From assembly GCF_965262965.1 (NCBI RefSeq), contig NZ_OZ253573.1, forward strand, positions 1,550,001-1,614,000: 64,000 bases of DNA, in the 5' to 3' direction. The notes below the pieces were generated by a model, which was not told where the DNA came from, made no database searches, and worked only from the letters and a program-made list of their open reading frames with translations. The position numbers were made by a program, and so were the translations under genes. Positions 33,064 to 41,435 of the stretch are shown one piece after another. Source of the stretch: Poriferisodalis sp965262965. GTDB lineage: Bacteria > Actinomycetota > Acidimicrobiia > Acidimicrobiales > Poriferisodalaceae. How positions within the stretch are numbered: position 1 is the stretch's first letter; each line of letters starts with the position of its first letter.

Positions 33064-34251
33064 CTACGAGATCACGCCCCGGGCCGTGAGGATGTCGGCG
33101 ATCTCGCGGCGGCGCGCAGCAAGCTCGGCAGGGTCCTTGACCGGTTGGAAGCGACCGTCGGGGCCGTCGCGGTCGACGAGCAGCATCGTCGTGTCGGCGA
33201 ACGCCGACAGCTCGCCGATGAGACGTTCGAACTGCACCACCTCATCGGGGCCGACCCTCTTGCGCACTTCGAACCAAGTCAGCGGCCACTGCGCTGCGAA
33301 GACCTCCACATCAACGACGAGGGAGTTCGTGTTGACCGCTCCGGCGGCCGTCGGGTCGACGCCTGAGGGCAAGCGGAACGATTCCAGGATCTGCAGGTGA
33401 CCGTCGACACGCCACGGCGCGCCGCCCGACGCCTCCCCGGCGACGACCTCACAGCTGAGCGGCCGTTCATGCACCAGATGCGCGCCGATCACTGCCGGGT
33501 CCAGCGTGGCCGTTGCGTTGTCGACATTCGTCACGAAGATGTGTCGGCCGCCATCCGCTGCGAACTGATCGAGGATCCCGGCGCGCCGCATGGCCCACGG
33601 CGCTTCTCCGTGGCCGGGCGCATGCAGCGAGACAGCCCCCGACGTGTCGTCGCGAAACAACTCTCCGTCAGCTCGCAAACGCATCGAGACGCCCTGTGGA
33701 GCAAGGCCGACGGGCACACGGCGCGGCTCGCCGCTGCCAGTACTGAGGGCCGCGGTTTCTGCCCAGGAGGCGAGTGCGTCGTCGGACTGGAAGCTCGTCA
33801 TGAGCGTCAACGGGATCGAGCAGTCCAGCTCGCGGGCCAGCCGTCGAAGATCAGCGAGCTTGACGTCGACGAAGGTCAGGCCGTCGAGGACTTCGGCGAG
33901 CGCCTTGACACCGCCGCCGAAACGCGTGGCCATGCCGCCCGCCAGCAGCAGCACGCCGACGCGGCCCAGTGCGATGGCCTCGCGGCCTGCGTCGGTGAAC
34001 TGGCCGCGCTCGGCCGAGTCCGGCGGGGGCAATGCGACAAGGTCGTCGGAGTTGGGGGGTTCGATGTTGCCGCGCACCCGGTTGTCCGCAGCGCTTGCGT
34101 CACCATCGTGTGCGCGGTCGCCCACGCGGCAGCGCAACAGATCGAACGTGACGGGATCAAAGCCGTAGCGCTGCAGTGTCGCAGCGGTCATCGCGTCGAG
34201 TCCGTAGCGATCGGCCATCGCCACAACAGCTTCAGCGTCGCCAGCACTCAC
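33064..34251 (-). CDS. UTP--glucose-1-phosphate uridylyltransferase-like protein (UDPGP family)
   Basis: A nucleotidyltransferase of about 395 residues. VGVLLLAGGMATRFGGGVKA is the UDPGP-type nucleotide-binding loop. It is followed by DVKLADLRRLARELDCSIPL, LMTSFQSDDALASWAE, HAPGHGEAPWAMRRAGILD with HIFVTNVDNATATLDPAVIG, and NTNSLVVDVEVF. This fits the eukaryotic-like UDP-glucose/UDP-GlcNAc pyrophosphorylase family, and it probably makes a UDP-sugar for wall polymers. The start is uncertain: GTG at 34251 or ATG at 34218 (MADRYGLDAM). The frame open to 34512 overlaps fmdB and is not homologous. The gap 34252-34510 holds the divergent promoters but no gene I can support. Confidence 0.8.
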   Translation of the reverse strand: MSAGDAEAVVAMADRYGLDAMTAATLQRYGFDPVTFDLLRCRVGDRAHDGDASAADNRVRGNIEPPNSDDLVALPPPDSAERGQFTDAGREAIALGRVGVLLLAGGMATRFGGGVKALAEVLDGLTFVDVKLADLRRLARELDCSIPLTLMTSFQSDDALASWAETAALSTGSGEPRRVPVGLAPQGVSMRLRADGELFRDDTSGAVSLHAPGHGEAPWAMRRAGILDQFAADGGRHIFVTNVDNATATLDPAVIGAHLVHERPLSCEVVAGEASGGAPWRVDGHLQILESFRLPSGVDPTAAGAVNTNSLVVDVEVFAAQWPLTWFEVRKRVGPDEVVQFERLIGELSAFADTTMLLVDRDGPDGRFQPVKDPAELAARRREIADILTARGVIS

Positions 34252-34510
34252 GCCGTCGAAAGTTAGAGGCGGCGCAGACAGTTCGCGACTCGGACAACGG
34301 CTGACACGCCTTCGGTGCGCATTCTTTGCGCAGATTTGCCGTCTATGGCGGCATTTCTGCACAGAGTTGAGGAACTCAGAGCTGGCGAGCGTCGTCGCGA
34401 CGAAAGGCTTGAGCATCCGAGCGTTCGGCGTCGCTAGAATTTCCAACGGCCCGAATACCGCTTGAATCACGCGGCTCGGGTCGCTGGCTGGAAACCGCAC
34501 CGGAGACCTC

Positions 34511-34888
34511 ATGCCGACCTACCAGTACCGCTGTGTCGATTGTGCGCAGTCGTTCGAGCGCTATCAGAGCTTTGCCGACGACCCGATCACGATCTGCCCG
34601 TTGCCGTTGGACATCGAAGCTGCCGACGACACCGCTGCGACCTGCGGCGGCGAGGTGCGCAAGGTGTTCTCGAACGTGGGCATCTCGTTCAAGGGCAGCG
34701 GCTTCTACCGCAACGACAGCAGGTCAGACGGCGAATCGAAATCGAAGCCCTCTGACAGCCCGTCCAGTCCCGCCAGCGGCTCCGAGACCACGTCGACGCC
34801 GTCGACTTCGTCAAGCTCATCAAGCTCGTCGAACGGCAGCTCGGAGCGCGATTCTTCGGCCGTTGGAGCCTCCTCGGCGTCAGGCTGA
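34511..34888 (+). CDS. FmdB-family zinc ribbon protein
   Basis: A 125-residue protein with the FmdB/CxxC_CxxC_SSSS regulatory-like N-terminus: MPTYQYRCVDCAQSFERYQS, then a second Cys in ICPLP and a third in TCGGEVRKVFSNVGISFKGS, ending the fold at GSGFYRND. The second half is a low-complexity Ser tail (SSSSSSSNGSSERDSS). The family accompanies amidase and formamidase genes in some bacteria and is common in actinobacteria; its function is unresolved. It diverges from the uridylyltransferase gene. Confidence 0.85.
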   Translation: MPTYQYRCVDCAQSFERYQSFADDPITICPLPLDIEAADDTAATCGGEVRKVFSNVGISFKGSGFYRNDSRSDGESKSKPSDSPSSPASGSETTSTPSTSSSSSSSSNGSSERDSSAVGASSASG

Positions 34889-35082
34889 CGCCCATCGCTT
34901 CGGCGCCGTCGCCATTGGGGTGACGCCGCGCCAACCCGACACTTCAGACACGCCGCTTGCTGCTGTGCTGGCTGGTCGCGCATCGCAGCCAGCGCTGGCA
35001 CGCAGTGATGCGGCTCGAGGCGCAGCAGTGCACGCCGATTCACCGGCGTCGCTGCGGCGGCCGATGCCCCGCGGAGGCTTCG

Positions 35083-35709
35083 ATGACGCTCATCTCTCAC
35101 ATCGCCGGAATCTGGCAACGCCGTCCGAACATCATGCACTGGGCCGCGATTGGGGCCGTCGCGCTGGTTGCGGTGATCGTCGTTGGTGGGACGCAGGGCC
35201 GGGCGCGATCGGCCGCGGCTGCGTGGGGCACACCGGTGAGGGTGCTGATCGCGCAATCGTCACTCGGCATCGGTGTCACGCCTGGCAGCACGCAGGTCGT
35301 CGCAATGGAGGTACCGGCCCACCTCGTTCCCGACGGTGCGCTCAAGAGTTCGACCCAGCTTCGAGAGCTGGCACGCTCGGTGCCCGCCGGAGGAATCCTG
35401 ACGATGCTCGACGTCGACCCGGCGGCGTCGGTCAGCGCGGGACGGCGGGGCATCGGCATCGACGCAGCCCGACATGCGCCCGATGTCGCGCCAGGCACTG
35501 CGGTCGAGCTGTTGCTCTACGCGGACGTGGACCCCTTCGCGCCGAACGTCGCTGCAGGCGAGGCTGTCCGGGTTCCGGCGCATGTCCTGGCCGCTTCGGC
35601 AGAGCGGTGGTTCGTGGAGATCGAACTTTCGCACGTCGACGCTGTTGCTCGTGCCAGCGCGACGGGCATCGTCGTGCCAGTAGTGGTGGGCGTCAACGCA
35701 ATCCCGTGA
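35083..35709 (+). CDS. SAF-domain protein, CpaB/RcpC-like
   Basis: A 208-residue protein with one N-terminal transmembrane helix (IGAVALVAVIVVGGTQG), then a SAF-type domain (VRVLIAQSSLGIGVTPGSTQ, VVAMEVPAHLVPDGALKSST) and a further beta-rich region. Proteins of this type include CpaB of Flp pilus assembly and Flp-like secretion accessory factors. The ATG at 35083 has GCGGAGGC upstream. Its 3' end overlaps the convergent uppP gene by 17 bases. A link to the prepilin peptidase at 2.1 kb is possible but not adjacent. Confidence 0.7.
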   Translation: MTLISHIAGIWQRRPNIMHWAAIGAVALVAVIVVGGTQGRARSAAAAWGTPVRVLIAQSSLGIGVTPGSTQVVAMEVPAHLVPDGALKSSTQLRELARSVPAGGILTMLDVDPAASVSAGRRGIGIDAARHAPDVAPGTAVELLLYADVDPFAPNVAAGEAVRVPAHVLAASAERWFVEIELSHVDAVARASATGIVVPVVVGVNAIP

Positions 35710-36574
35710 CGATAACGAGAACGACAACCAGGGCAACCGCTGTCCGATAACCGGCAAACAGGGCGAACGGTGATCGCCGTTCGTTTCCTGACCCCGAACC
35801 CGTCCGACGCAGCAGCCACAGCATCGCTGCGACGCCGGCCCACGACGACACTGCGGCCGTCACTCCGCCGACGACCAGCATCGCTATTTGGGAGCCCGTC
35901 GGGGCAGCCGACAGAGTGGCAGCACGGTACACACCGGCGCCGGCGATCAGGGGCAGGCTCATCAGGAATGCCAGGCGCGCCGCTGCAGCGCGATCGAAGC
36001 CCAGCCACCGTCCCGCCGTCATCGTGACGCCTGAGCGGCTGACCCCGGGCAGCAGTGCGGCGGCCTGCGCGATGCCCATGGTCAGCGCATCTCGGATCCC
36101 GAACCCGGACTGTTGCCGTTCCGCGGTTGCGCTTGCGTCCGACCACCACAGCAGCCAGCCGAAACCGGCCAGCAACGTGGCGATGAGCAGCGGCTCCTCC
36201 GCCAGGCTCAGCAAACGATCCTCCAGCGCGACACCGACCAGCGCCGCTGGCACCGCCGACACCGCCAAGCTCAGCGCGACCACCACATCGGGCCGATCTC
36301 GCGCATCGGGCCGTCCTCGGAGCCCTCCTGAACGCGCGGCGCCCCACAGTGCGCCCATATACCGAGCGATGTCGCGGCGGAGGTACACGGCAGCGCCCAC
36401 GAGAGTGCCGACATGTACAGCCACGTCGAACGTGTTCTCCAGTTCCGTATCGCCGTCGAACAGATCCCACCCGACCAGCCACGGAGCCAGCTCGAGATGA
36501 GCGCTTGACGAAACAGGAAAGAACTCGGTCAGGCCTTGCAGCAGGCCCAAGACGACTGCCTGCACGAGGCTCAT
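35693..36574 (-). CDS. uppP: Undecaprenyl-diphosphate phosphatase UppP (BacA)
   Basis: A polytopic membrane enzyme of about 293 residues that recycles undecaprenyl pyrophosphate for peptidoglycan and wall glycan synthesis; overproduction gives bacitracin resistance. The signature regions are both visible: LGLLQGLTEFFPVSSSAHL near the N-terminus, with the catalytic Glu and Ser, and ALLPGVSRSGVTMTAGRWLG, with the catalytic Arg. The ATG at 36572-36574 begins MSLVQAVVLGLLQGLTEFFP; the longer upstream frame overlaps the PHP gene and is not homologous. It lies 7 bases after the PHP gene. Confidence 0.94.
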   Translation of the reverse strand: MSLVQAVVLGLLQGLTEFFPVSSSAHLELAPWLVGWDLFDGDTELENTFDVAVHVGTLVGAAVYLRRDIARYMGALWGAARSGGLRGRPDARDRPDVVVALSLAVSAVPAALVGVALEDRLLSLAEEPLLIATLLAGFGWLLWWSDASATAERQQSGFGIRDALTMGIAQAAALLPGVSRSGVTMTAGRWLGFDRAAAARLAFLMSLPLIAGAGVYRAATLSAAPTGSQIAMLVVGGVTAAVSSWAGVAAMLWLLRRTGSGSGNERRSPFALFAGYRTAVALVVVLVIVTGLR

Positions 36575-36581
36575 GTGGGCG

Positions 36582-37307
36582 TCAGTCGTCGCTGCGAACG
36601 GACGGCACGATCCTCGGTCGCCATCGCCGAGGCGGGTCGTAGTGGTGGCCCACCGCCCATCCCCGACGCATCGATTGCAGGAATCCGGCCGGATCGTCGT
36701 CGTCGAAGTCAGGCATCTCGAGGTAGGCGCCGCCGAGCGCTTCGGCCACATGGGCGTCGCTGCCTGCGCCGGGCGCGAGCCCATGCTCGGCTGCGTAGCG
36801 CGCAGCCCGAGTGTTCATGCTGGCGAGGCTCGTTTTCGCATTGAGAATCTCGATGCCGTCCACGAGGCCCTCGGCGACGAGCTCATCGAGGACATCGGCA
36901 CGCAGGTTGTTGCGCAGCGGGTCGAACGGATGCGGGATGTAGACCAGACCGCCCTGGTCGCGGATGGCTTGCGCCGCCTCGACGGGCGGCAGACCCTGGG
37001 GCACACGCTCGGACAGGAACAGACCGATGATCTCCCCCGCATGGGTCTTCATCTCCTCGCCGATCACCACACGGGCTCTCAGCTCGCCTTGCAGCTCTTG
37101 GGCTCCACGCACGGCGTTGTGATCGGTGATGCACACCACGTCGATGCCTGATTCGTGCAGGCAGTGCGCGAACTCGTCAGGCGTCGTCGTCGAATCGCCT
37201 GACCACATCGTGTGCGTGTGAAAATCGACCCGCACCCAGCCTTCGGGGCAAACCTCGACAAGGTGCGGGTGGCGCTCGACCGCGGACGGCGAAGGACTTT
37301 GGGGCAT
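36582..37307 (-). CDS. PHP-domain metal-dependent phosphoesterase
   Basis: A 241-residue PHP-fold protein. Metal-binding motifs are VRVDFHTHTMWSGDST (HxH), VVCITDHNAVRGAQEL (TDHN), VVIGEEMKTHAGEIIGLFLS (Glu and His), VYIPHPFDPLRNN, and the final APGAGSDAHVAEALGG. Small stand-alone PHP proteins hydrolyse phosphodiesters or short nucleotides; the substrate here is not evident. It is tightly linked with pmbA/tldE (3 bases) and uppP (7 bases). Confidence 0.87.
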   Translation of the reverse strand: MPQSPSPSAVERHPHLVEVCPEGWVRVDFHTHTMWSGDSTTTPDEFAHCLHESGIDVVCITDHNAVRGAQELQGELRARVVIGEEMKTHAGEIIGLFLSERVPQGLPPVEAAQAIRDQGGLVYIPHPFDPLRNNLRADVLDELVAEGLVDGIEILNAKTSLASMNTRAARYAAEHGLAPGAGSDAHVAEALGGAYLEMPDFDDDDPAGFLQSMRRGWAVGHHYDPPRRWRPRIVPSVRSDD

Positions 37308-37310
37308 CGC

Positions 37311-38723
37311 TCACACTCCCGACAGCGCGACGTCGGCGATGACCAGCGGAGGCATGTCCATGCCTCCTGCGAGGCGCTTCGCCTCGGCACCGATGCCGCA
37401 GATGTCGAGCAGCATGCGCTGCAACGTGGACGCGATCGTGGCCTCCCGGAATGGCTCCGCAAGCTCCCCGCCAGCAATGCGGTGTCCCCAAGCGCCTACG
37501 GAGAAATCGCCGCTTGTGGGGTTGACGCCGCTGTGCAATCCGTTGACACCGCGCACCAGCACACCATCGCAGACCGAGGCGAGCAGATCTTCCGCAGCAA
37601 CGTCGCCAGGGCTCACCGTCATCGCAAGCAGGCCGACGCCTGGCACCGAACGCGTGCTCCGAACGGCTGAACCTGTCGACACCGTCGCCGAGCGCCGGGC
37701 TGTGTATGCGTTGTGCAGGAATCCCTGCAGCACGCCGGCGTTGATGAGCTCGTTGCGCCTGGCCCCGAGCCCCTCGCCATCGTGATTCGCTGCGCCCAGC
37801 GTGCTGGGATCGGTCGGGTCGTCGGCCAAATGCAGGCGTTCGTCTGCGATCTGTTCACCAACACGGTCTGCGAACGGCGACCTGCCCTTCAGCACGCTGT
37901 CGGCGGTGAACACGCTTGACACGACGCGCAGGAATGCTGCTGCGACGCTGGGCTCGAGCACCACAGTCAGCCGCTCGCTGCGCGGCTTGGTGGCGCCCAG
38001 CTGACCGGTAGCCATCTCGGCAGCCTCGGAGATCACACGATCTATGTCCAAGTCGTCGAATCGACGCGCCGCATCGCCGGCGTAGCCGATCTGGGTTTCG
38101 TCCCCGGAGACCGCAAGCGGCTGAACGCCCACAGAACAATTGCCGCTCTCGCTCTGGGCGCAAATTCCGGCGCTCGACGCCAAGGCCCGTTGAGACCAAG
38201 CGTCGCTCCACGCCGCCACACGCACACCGCTGATGCGTGGATCCGCCGCCAGGCAGCGCCGTTCGATATCGATGGCAGTTGCGATCTTGTCCGACTCTGG
38301 GATCGACAGCACGCTTGCGTCGCTGAGATCCAGTCCAGGCGGCAAAGCGCCGTCAGGCCGCGCGAGGGCCTGATGCGGGTCGGGTTCACCGAACTCGACG
38401 TTGCGACGAGCCGCCTCCAGCGTGTCGGCCACCACGTCGTGGTCCAACGAACCGGCGGAGGCAAAGCCCTGGCGACCGCCGGAGACGATCCGAACGCCGA
38501 TTGCGGCACTCACACCGGACTTCAGCGACTCGACCTCGCCAAGGTAGGCACGCACCGTCGTCGAGCGGCCGGTCGACACGCACACTTCGATCTCCTCGTG
38601 CGGCGTGGCGCGTTCGCACACGCCTTGCGCGAGGCGGGCCAGCTCGTCGGTGTCGTACCCTCCGCCGCCGCTCACGCGCGACCTCACGCCGCCGCTCACG
38701 CGCGACCTCACGCCGCCGCTCAC
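37311..38723 (-). CDS. TldE/PmbA-type subunit of the TldD/E metalloprotease
   Basis: The 470-residue partner of TldD. The non-catalytic subunit is recognised by the modulator-of-DNA-gyrase fold (SGVSAAIGVRIVSGGRQGFA), the C-terminal GVNGLHSGVNPTSGDFSVGA and the absence of an HExxxH motif. The heterodimer degrades unfolded peptides and matures some ribosomally made peptides and antitoxins. The GTG start overlaps the tldD stop (GTGA, 38720-38723). The first 20 or so residues (SGGVRSRV repeated) come from a 24-bp tandem duplication, so the natural start may lie after it. Confidence 0.9.
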   Translation of the reverse strand: MSGGVRSRVSGGVRSRVSGGGGYDTDELARLAQGVCERATPHEEIEVCVSTGRSTTVRAYLGEVESLKSGVSAAIGVRIVSGGRQGFASAGSLDHDVVADTLEAARRNVEFGEPDPHQALARPDGALPPGLDLSDASVLSIPESDKIATAIDIERRCLAADPRISGVRVAAWSDAWSQRALASSAGICAQSESGNCSVGVQPLAVSGDETQIGYAGDAARRFDDLDIDRVISEAAEMATGQLGATKPRSERLTVVLEPSVAAAFLRVVSSVFTADSVLKGRSPFADRVGEQIADERLHLADDPTDPSTLGAANHDGEGLGARRNELINAGVLQGFLHNAYTARRSATVSTGSAVRSTRSVPGVGLLAMTVSPGDVAAEDLLASVCDGVLVRGVNGLHSGVNPTSGDFSVGAWGHRIAGGELAEPFREATIASTLQRMLLDICGIGAEAKRLAGGMDMPPLVIADVALSGV

Positions 38724-38726
38724 GCG
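38664..38726 (-). repeat. 24-bp tandem repeat at the tldD/tldE junction
   Basis: GCCGCCGCTCACGCGCGACC plus TCAC occurs at 38664-38687 and 38688-38711, with a partial third copy at 38712-38726. The third copy contains the tldD stop and tldE start, so expansion duplicated the overlap region and added eight residues per unit to TldE. Confidence 0.85.
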
Positions 38727-40153
38727 GCGGTGCCCCCGACGGTCAAGGCACGCACGCGAAGGGTCGGCTGGCCGTCGCCGACCGGGACGCCCTGTCCGTC
38801 CTTGCCGCAGGTTCCGGGGCTGCCCATGGCGAAATCGTTGCCGATGGCATCGATCTCAGCCAATACCGCTGGACCATTGCCGATCAGGTTTCCCTCCCGC
38901 AATGGCTCCGTGATGACCCCGTCCTCGATGAGGTACGCCTCGGTCATGCCAAAAACGAAGTCGCCGGTGGCGGTGTTGACCTGTCCTCCGCCGAGCTGCG
39001 CCACGTACACACCCCACGGGGTATCAGCGATGATGTCGTCGGGATCGATCTCGCCATTCGTCACGAATGTGTTCGTCATCCGGACCATCGGCAGGTGGGT
39101 GTAGCTCTGGCGGCGGCCATTGCCCGACGGAGCGCGCCCAACGTCACGCGATCGCAGCCAGTCCCACATGTAGTCAGTCAGCACACCATCGGATATGAGC
39201 ACGTTTCGCTGCGTGAGGTGTCCCTCGTCATCGATGGCCAGCGTTCCCCACTCGGGGCCCATCGTGCCGTCGTCCACCAGCGTCACGCCCGGCGCGGCGA
39301 CCTGCTCGCCGACGCGGCCAGCGAACACCGACGCGCCCTTGCGCACCAGGTCGGCTTCAAGGCCGTGACCGCATGCCTCGTGGAAGAGCACGCCGCCCCC
39401 TCCACGGGCGATCACCACAGGCACTTCACCGCTGGGCGCCGGCCGCGCCGCCAGCTTCGTGACTGCTCGACTCGCAGCACGCCGCGCCAGCTCCGCTGGA
39501 TCGTGGGTGTCGAAGAGTTCCCAACCGACCGTGTATCCGACCGTCTCACGACCGGTCTGCAGGCCTCCGTCGCCACTCGCGACGCAGCCCACCGAGAACA
39601 GCGTGCGCACCTGATCGTCGGCGGCGCACAGCCCGTTGGTGTTCGCAACCAGGATCCGTCGGCGACCCTCGGCATAGCGAGCGGTGACCTGGGTGATGGC
39701 GCTGTCAACTGAGCGTGCGGCGTCGTCAGCCATCCGCAGCAGCGCCACCTTGCGCTCGGTTCCGATGCTCGCAGGCAGCACTGCGACCCGCGCGGCGGCA
39801 GTGCCAGATCCCCCAAGCGGCGTCATCTCGACGGTTCCGCCATGACCCGCCGCCACTGCCGCAGCAGTGCGCGCCGCGTCGGTGAGGCCCTGGGCCGAGA
39901 GATCCGCCGTGTGCGCGTAGCCGGTCACGTCGCCTGCGGTGACACGTATGCCGACACCGCGGTCACGGCCGGAGTTCATCTCCTCGACCCGACCCTCGTC
40001 GAATATCGCGCCAACCGATTCCCGGTCTTCTGCAAAGAGCTCGGCCCATTCGCCCCCGGCGTCGAGTGCCGCTCGGAGGGTGGCGTCGACCACATCGAGA
40101 TCCACCAGCGCCCCTGGGCTATGGGTTCCAGAAATCGCCGTGTCCTGCGTCAT
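38720..40153 (-). CDS. tldD: TldD-type zinc metalloprotease subunit
   Basis: The catalytic 477-residue subunit. The zinc motif HExxxH is in GGGGVLFHEACGHGLEADLV. The conserved C-terminal blocks TNTFVTNGEIDPDDIIADTP, GVYVAQLGGGQVNTATGDF and GNDFAMGSPGTCGKDGQGVP are present; the last includes the usual third zinc-ligand Cys. It is co-transcribed with tldE, a PHP protein and uppP. No RiPP precursor is obvious nearby, so a general peptide-turnover role or processing of the HepT/MntA or VapBC antitoxins is speculative. Confidence 0.93.
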   Translation of the reverse strand: MTQDTAISGTHSPGALVDLDVVDATLRAALDAGGEWAELFAEDRESVGAIFDEGRVEEMNSGRDRGVGIRVTAGDVTGYAHTADLSAQGLTDAARTAAAVAAGHGGTVEMTPLGGSGTAAARVAVLPASIGTERKVALLRMADDAARSVDSAITQVTARYAEGRRRILVANTNGLCAADDQVRTLFSVGCVASGDGGLQTGRETVGYTVGWELFDTHDPAELARRAASRAVTKLAARPAPSGEVPVVIARGGGGVLFHEACGHGLEADLVRKGASVFAGRVGEQVAAPGVTLVDDGTMGPEWGTLAIDDEGHLTQRNVLISDGVLTDYMWDWLRSRDVGRAPSGNGRRQSYTHLPMVRMTNTFVTNGEIDPDDIIADTPWGVYVAQLGGGQVNTATGDFVFGMTEAYLIEDGVITEPLREGNLIGNGPAVLAEIDAIGNDFAMGSPGTCGKDGQGVPVGDGQPTLRVRALTVGGTAA

Positions 40154-40437
40154 CTGTGCCGTTTCCTTCTGGAATCTTGCGGGGCGAGGCTTGCGATCCG
40201 ACCTCGTAGGCGGACATTCTGGGCGTTGTGATGCGGGTGCGCTGCGACGTGGCGTAGGTGTGGGATCAATAACTGTTGCAGGGGCGTGACGTCGGTCATT
40301 CGAGCGTCCAGTCGAATGCCGCTGGGGTGCCCAGCCACACTATTGTGCAAAGCCACGTGAAACGCTTCGTCAGGCCGCTGCGCCGCTGGCCGCTCGTCCC
40401 GAGGGCGGCGAACTGGCGAAGAGCGAAAGCCGCCTGA

Positions 40438-41418
40438 ATGCGTATCCCGCGAGGCCTCGTCACGGCGATTCGTCTCAGCATCAGTGCCGGCCTGCTGGCG
40501 ATCCTGTTCGTCATCAGCCGCGACAAGCTCTCGGCGCTGGATCTCGATTCGAAAGGTGCAGCAGCGGCCTGGCTGGTTGCGGCCGCCTTCGTCACGGCTG
40601 CCGCGTTTGTCACTGCCGCCGCCCGATGGCGGCAGGTGGCATCCACGCTGGATGTGAAGGCGTCGCGGCGTTCGATGCTGTCCATGTACCTAGCTGCGCA
40701 GTTCCTCGGCAATTTCCTGCCCACGACAATCGGCGGCGATGTCTTGCGCATCAAACGCCTGGGGCGAATATGTGGCAGCCAGACCAGTGCATTCGCAACC
40801 GTCATCATCGAGCGGCTCACCGGCTGGATCGTGCTGCCGATGATGACGCTCACCGCGTTGGCATCCCAACCAAGTCTTCTTCGCCATTCGGGAGGTCAGA
40901 TCGCTGCGGGTCTGGCGCTGGGAACGCTGGTGCTGCTCGGGCTCATCGTCTGGGTTGCCGAGCACCCCCGCGGGCTCGGCCGGCTCGGCGGCGGCGGCCG
41001 CATCCGGGACGGTCTGGGCGCGGTTCACATGGGCCTGAGCGTGTTCCGACGTCACCCCGGCGCAGCCGGGCGCCTGCTGCTAGTGGGCTTGGCCTACCAG
41101 TTCTTGCTGGTCGTGGCGACCGCCCTCGCGGGCGCGGCAATCGGTGTCAACCCGGGCTTGCGCGCCTGGATGGCATTCGCCCCGATGGTGCTGATCGTGC
41201 AGGTTCTGCCGGTGGCGATCGGCGGGCTCGGCGTGCGTGAGGCCGCGCTTGTGCTGTTCCTGGACGCACACGGCGTCAGCCACGCCGAGGCCGTCTTGGT
41301 GGGCTTGCTGCTGTACGCGCTGACCCTGCTGGTGAGCCTGAGCGGGGCGCCGACGTTGGCCCTCGGGGGCCGTCGAAGGCATGGTGGCGCGAGCGCGGAA
41401 GCCCAGCTCGACGCCTGA
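40438..41418 (+). CDS. Flippase-like membrane protein (LPG_synthase_TM/UPF0104 family)
   Basis: A 326-residue polytopic membrane protein with about eight helices, for example AAWLVAAAFVTAAAFVTAAA and LLVGLAYQFLLVVATALAGA. The family motif LAAQFLGNFLPTTIGGDVLR is followed by AFATVIIERLTGWI. VAIGGLGVREAALVLFLDAH is the second conserved block. It lacks the C-terminal aminoacyltransferase domain of MprF and is the stand-alone transmembrane type, often linked to lipid or polyprenol-glycan transport. The start codon is 17 bases upstream of nothing recognisable, and dxs follows after 17 bases. Confidence 0.85.
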   Translation: MRIPRGLVTAIRLSISAGLLAILFVISRDKLSALDLDSKGAAAAWLVAAAFVTAAAFVTAAARWRQVASTLDVKASRRSMLSMYLAAQFLGNFLPTTIGGDVLRIKRLGRICGSQTSAFATVIIERLTGWIVLPMMTLTALASQPSLLRHSGGQIAAGLALGTLVLLGLIVWVAEHPRGLGRLGGGGRIRDGLGAVHMGLSVFRRHPGAAGRLLLVGLAYQFLLVVATALAGAAIGVNPGLRAWMAFAPMVLIVQVLPVAIGGLGVREAALVLFLDAHGVSHAEAVLVGLLLYALTLLVSLSGAPTLALGGRRRHGGASAEAQLDA

Positions 41419-41435
41419 GTACCCTTAGGCCGCGA

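Noticed and set aside
34252..34512. N-terminal extension of the uridylyltransferase
   Set aside because: It would overlap the fmdB start codon and has no similarity to the family N-terminus.
35693..35709. A frameshift at the SAF/uppP junction
   Set aside because: The two genes are convergent and simply overlap by 17 bases; both proteins have normal ends.
38720..40153. A RiPP biosynthesis locus around tldD/tldE
   Set aside because: No precursor peptide, radical SAM partner or transporter lies nearby; general TldD/E role is more likely.
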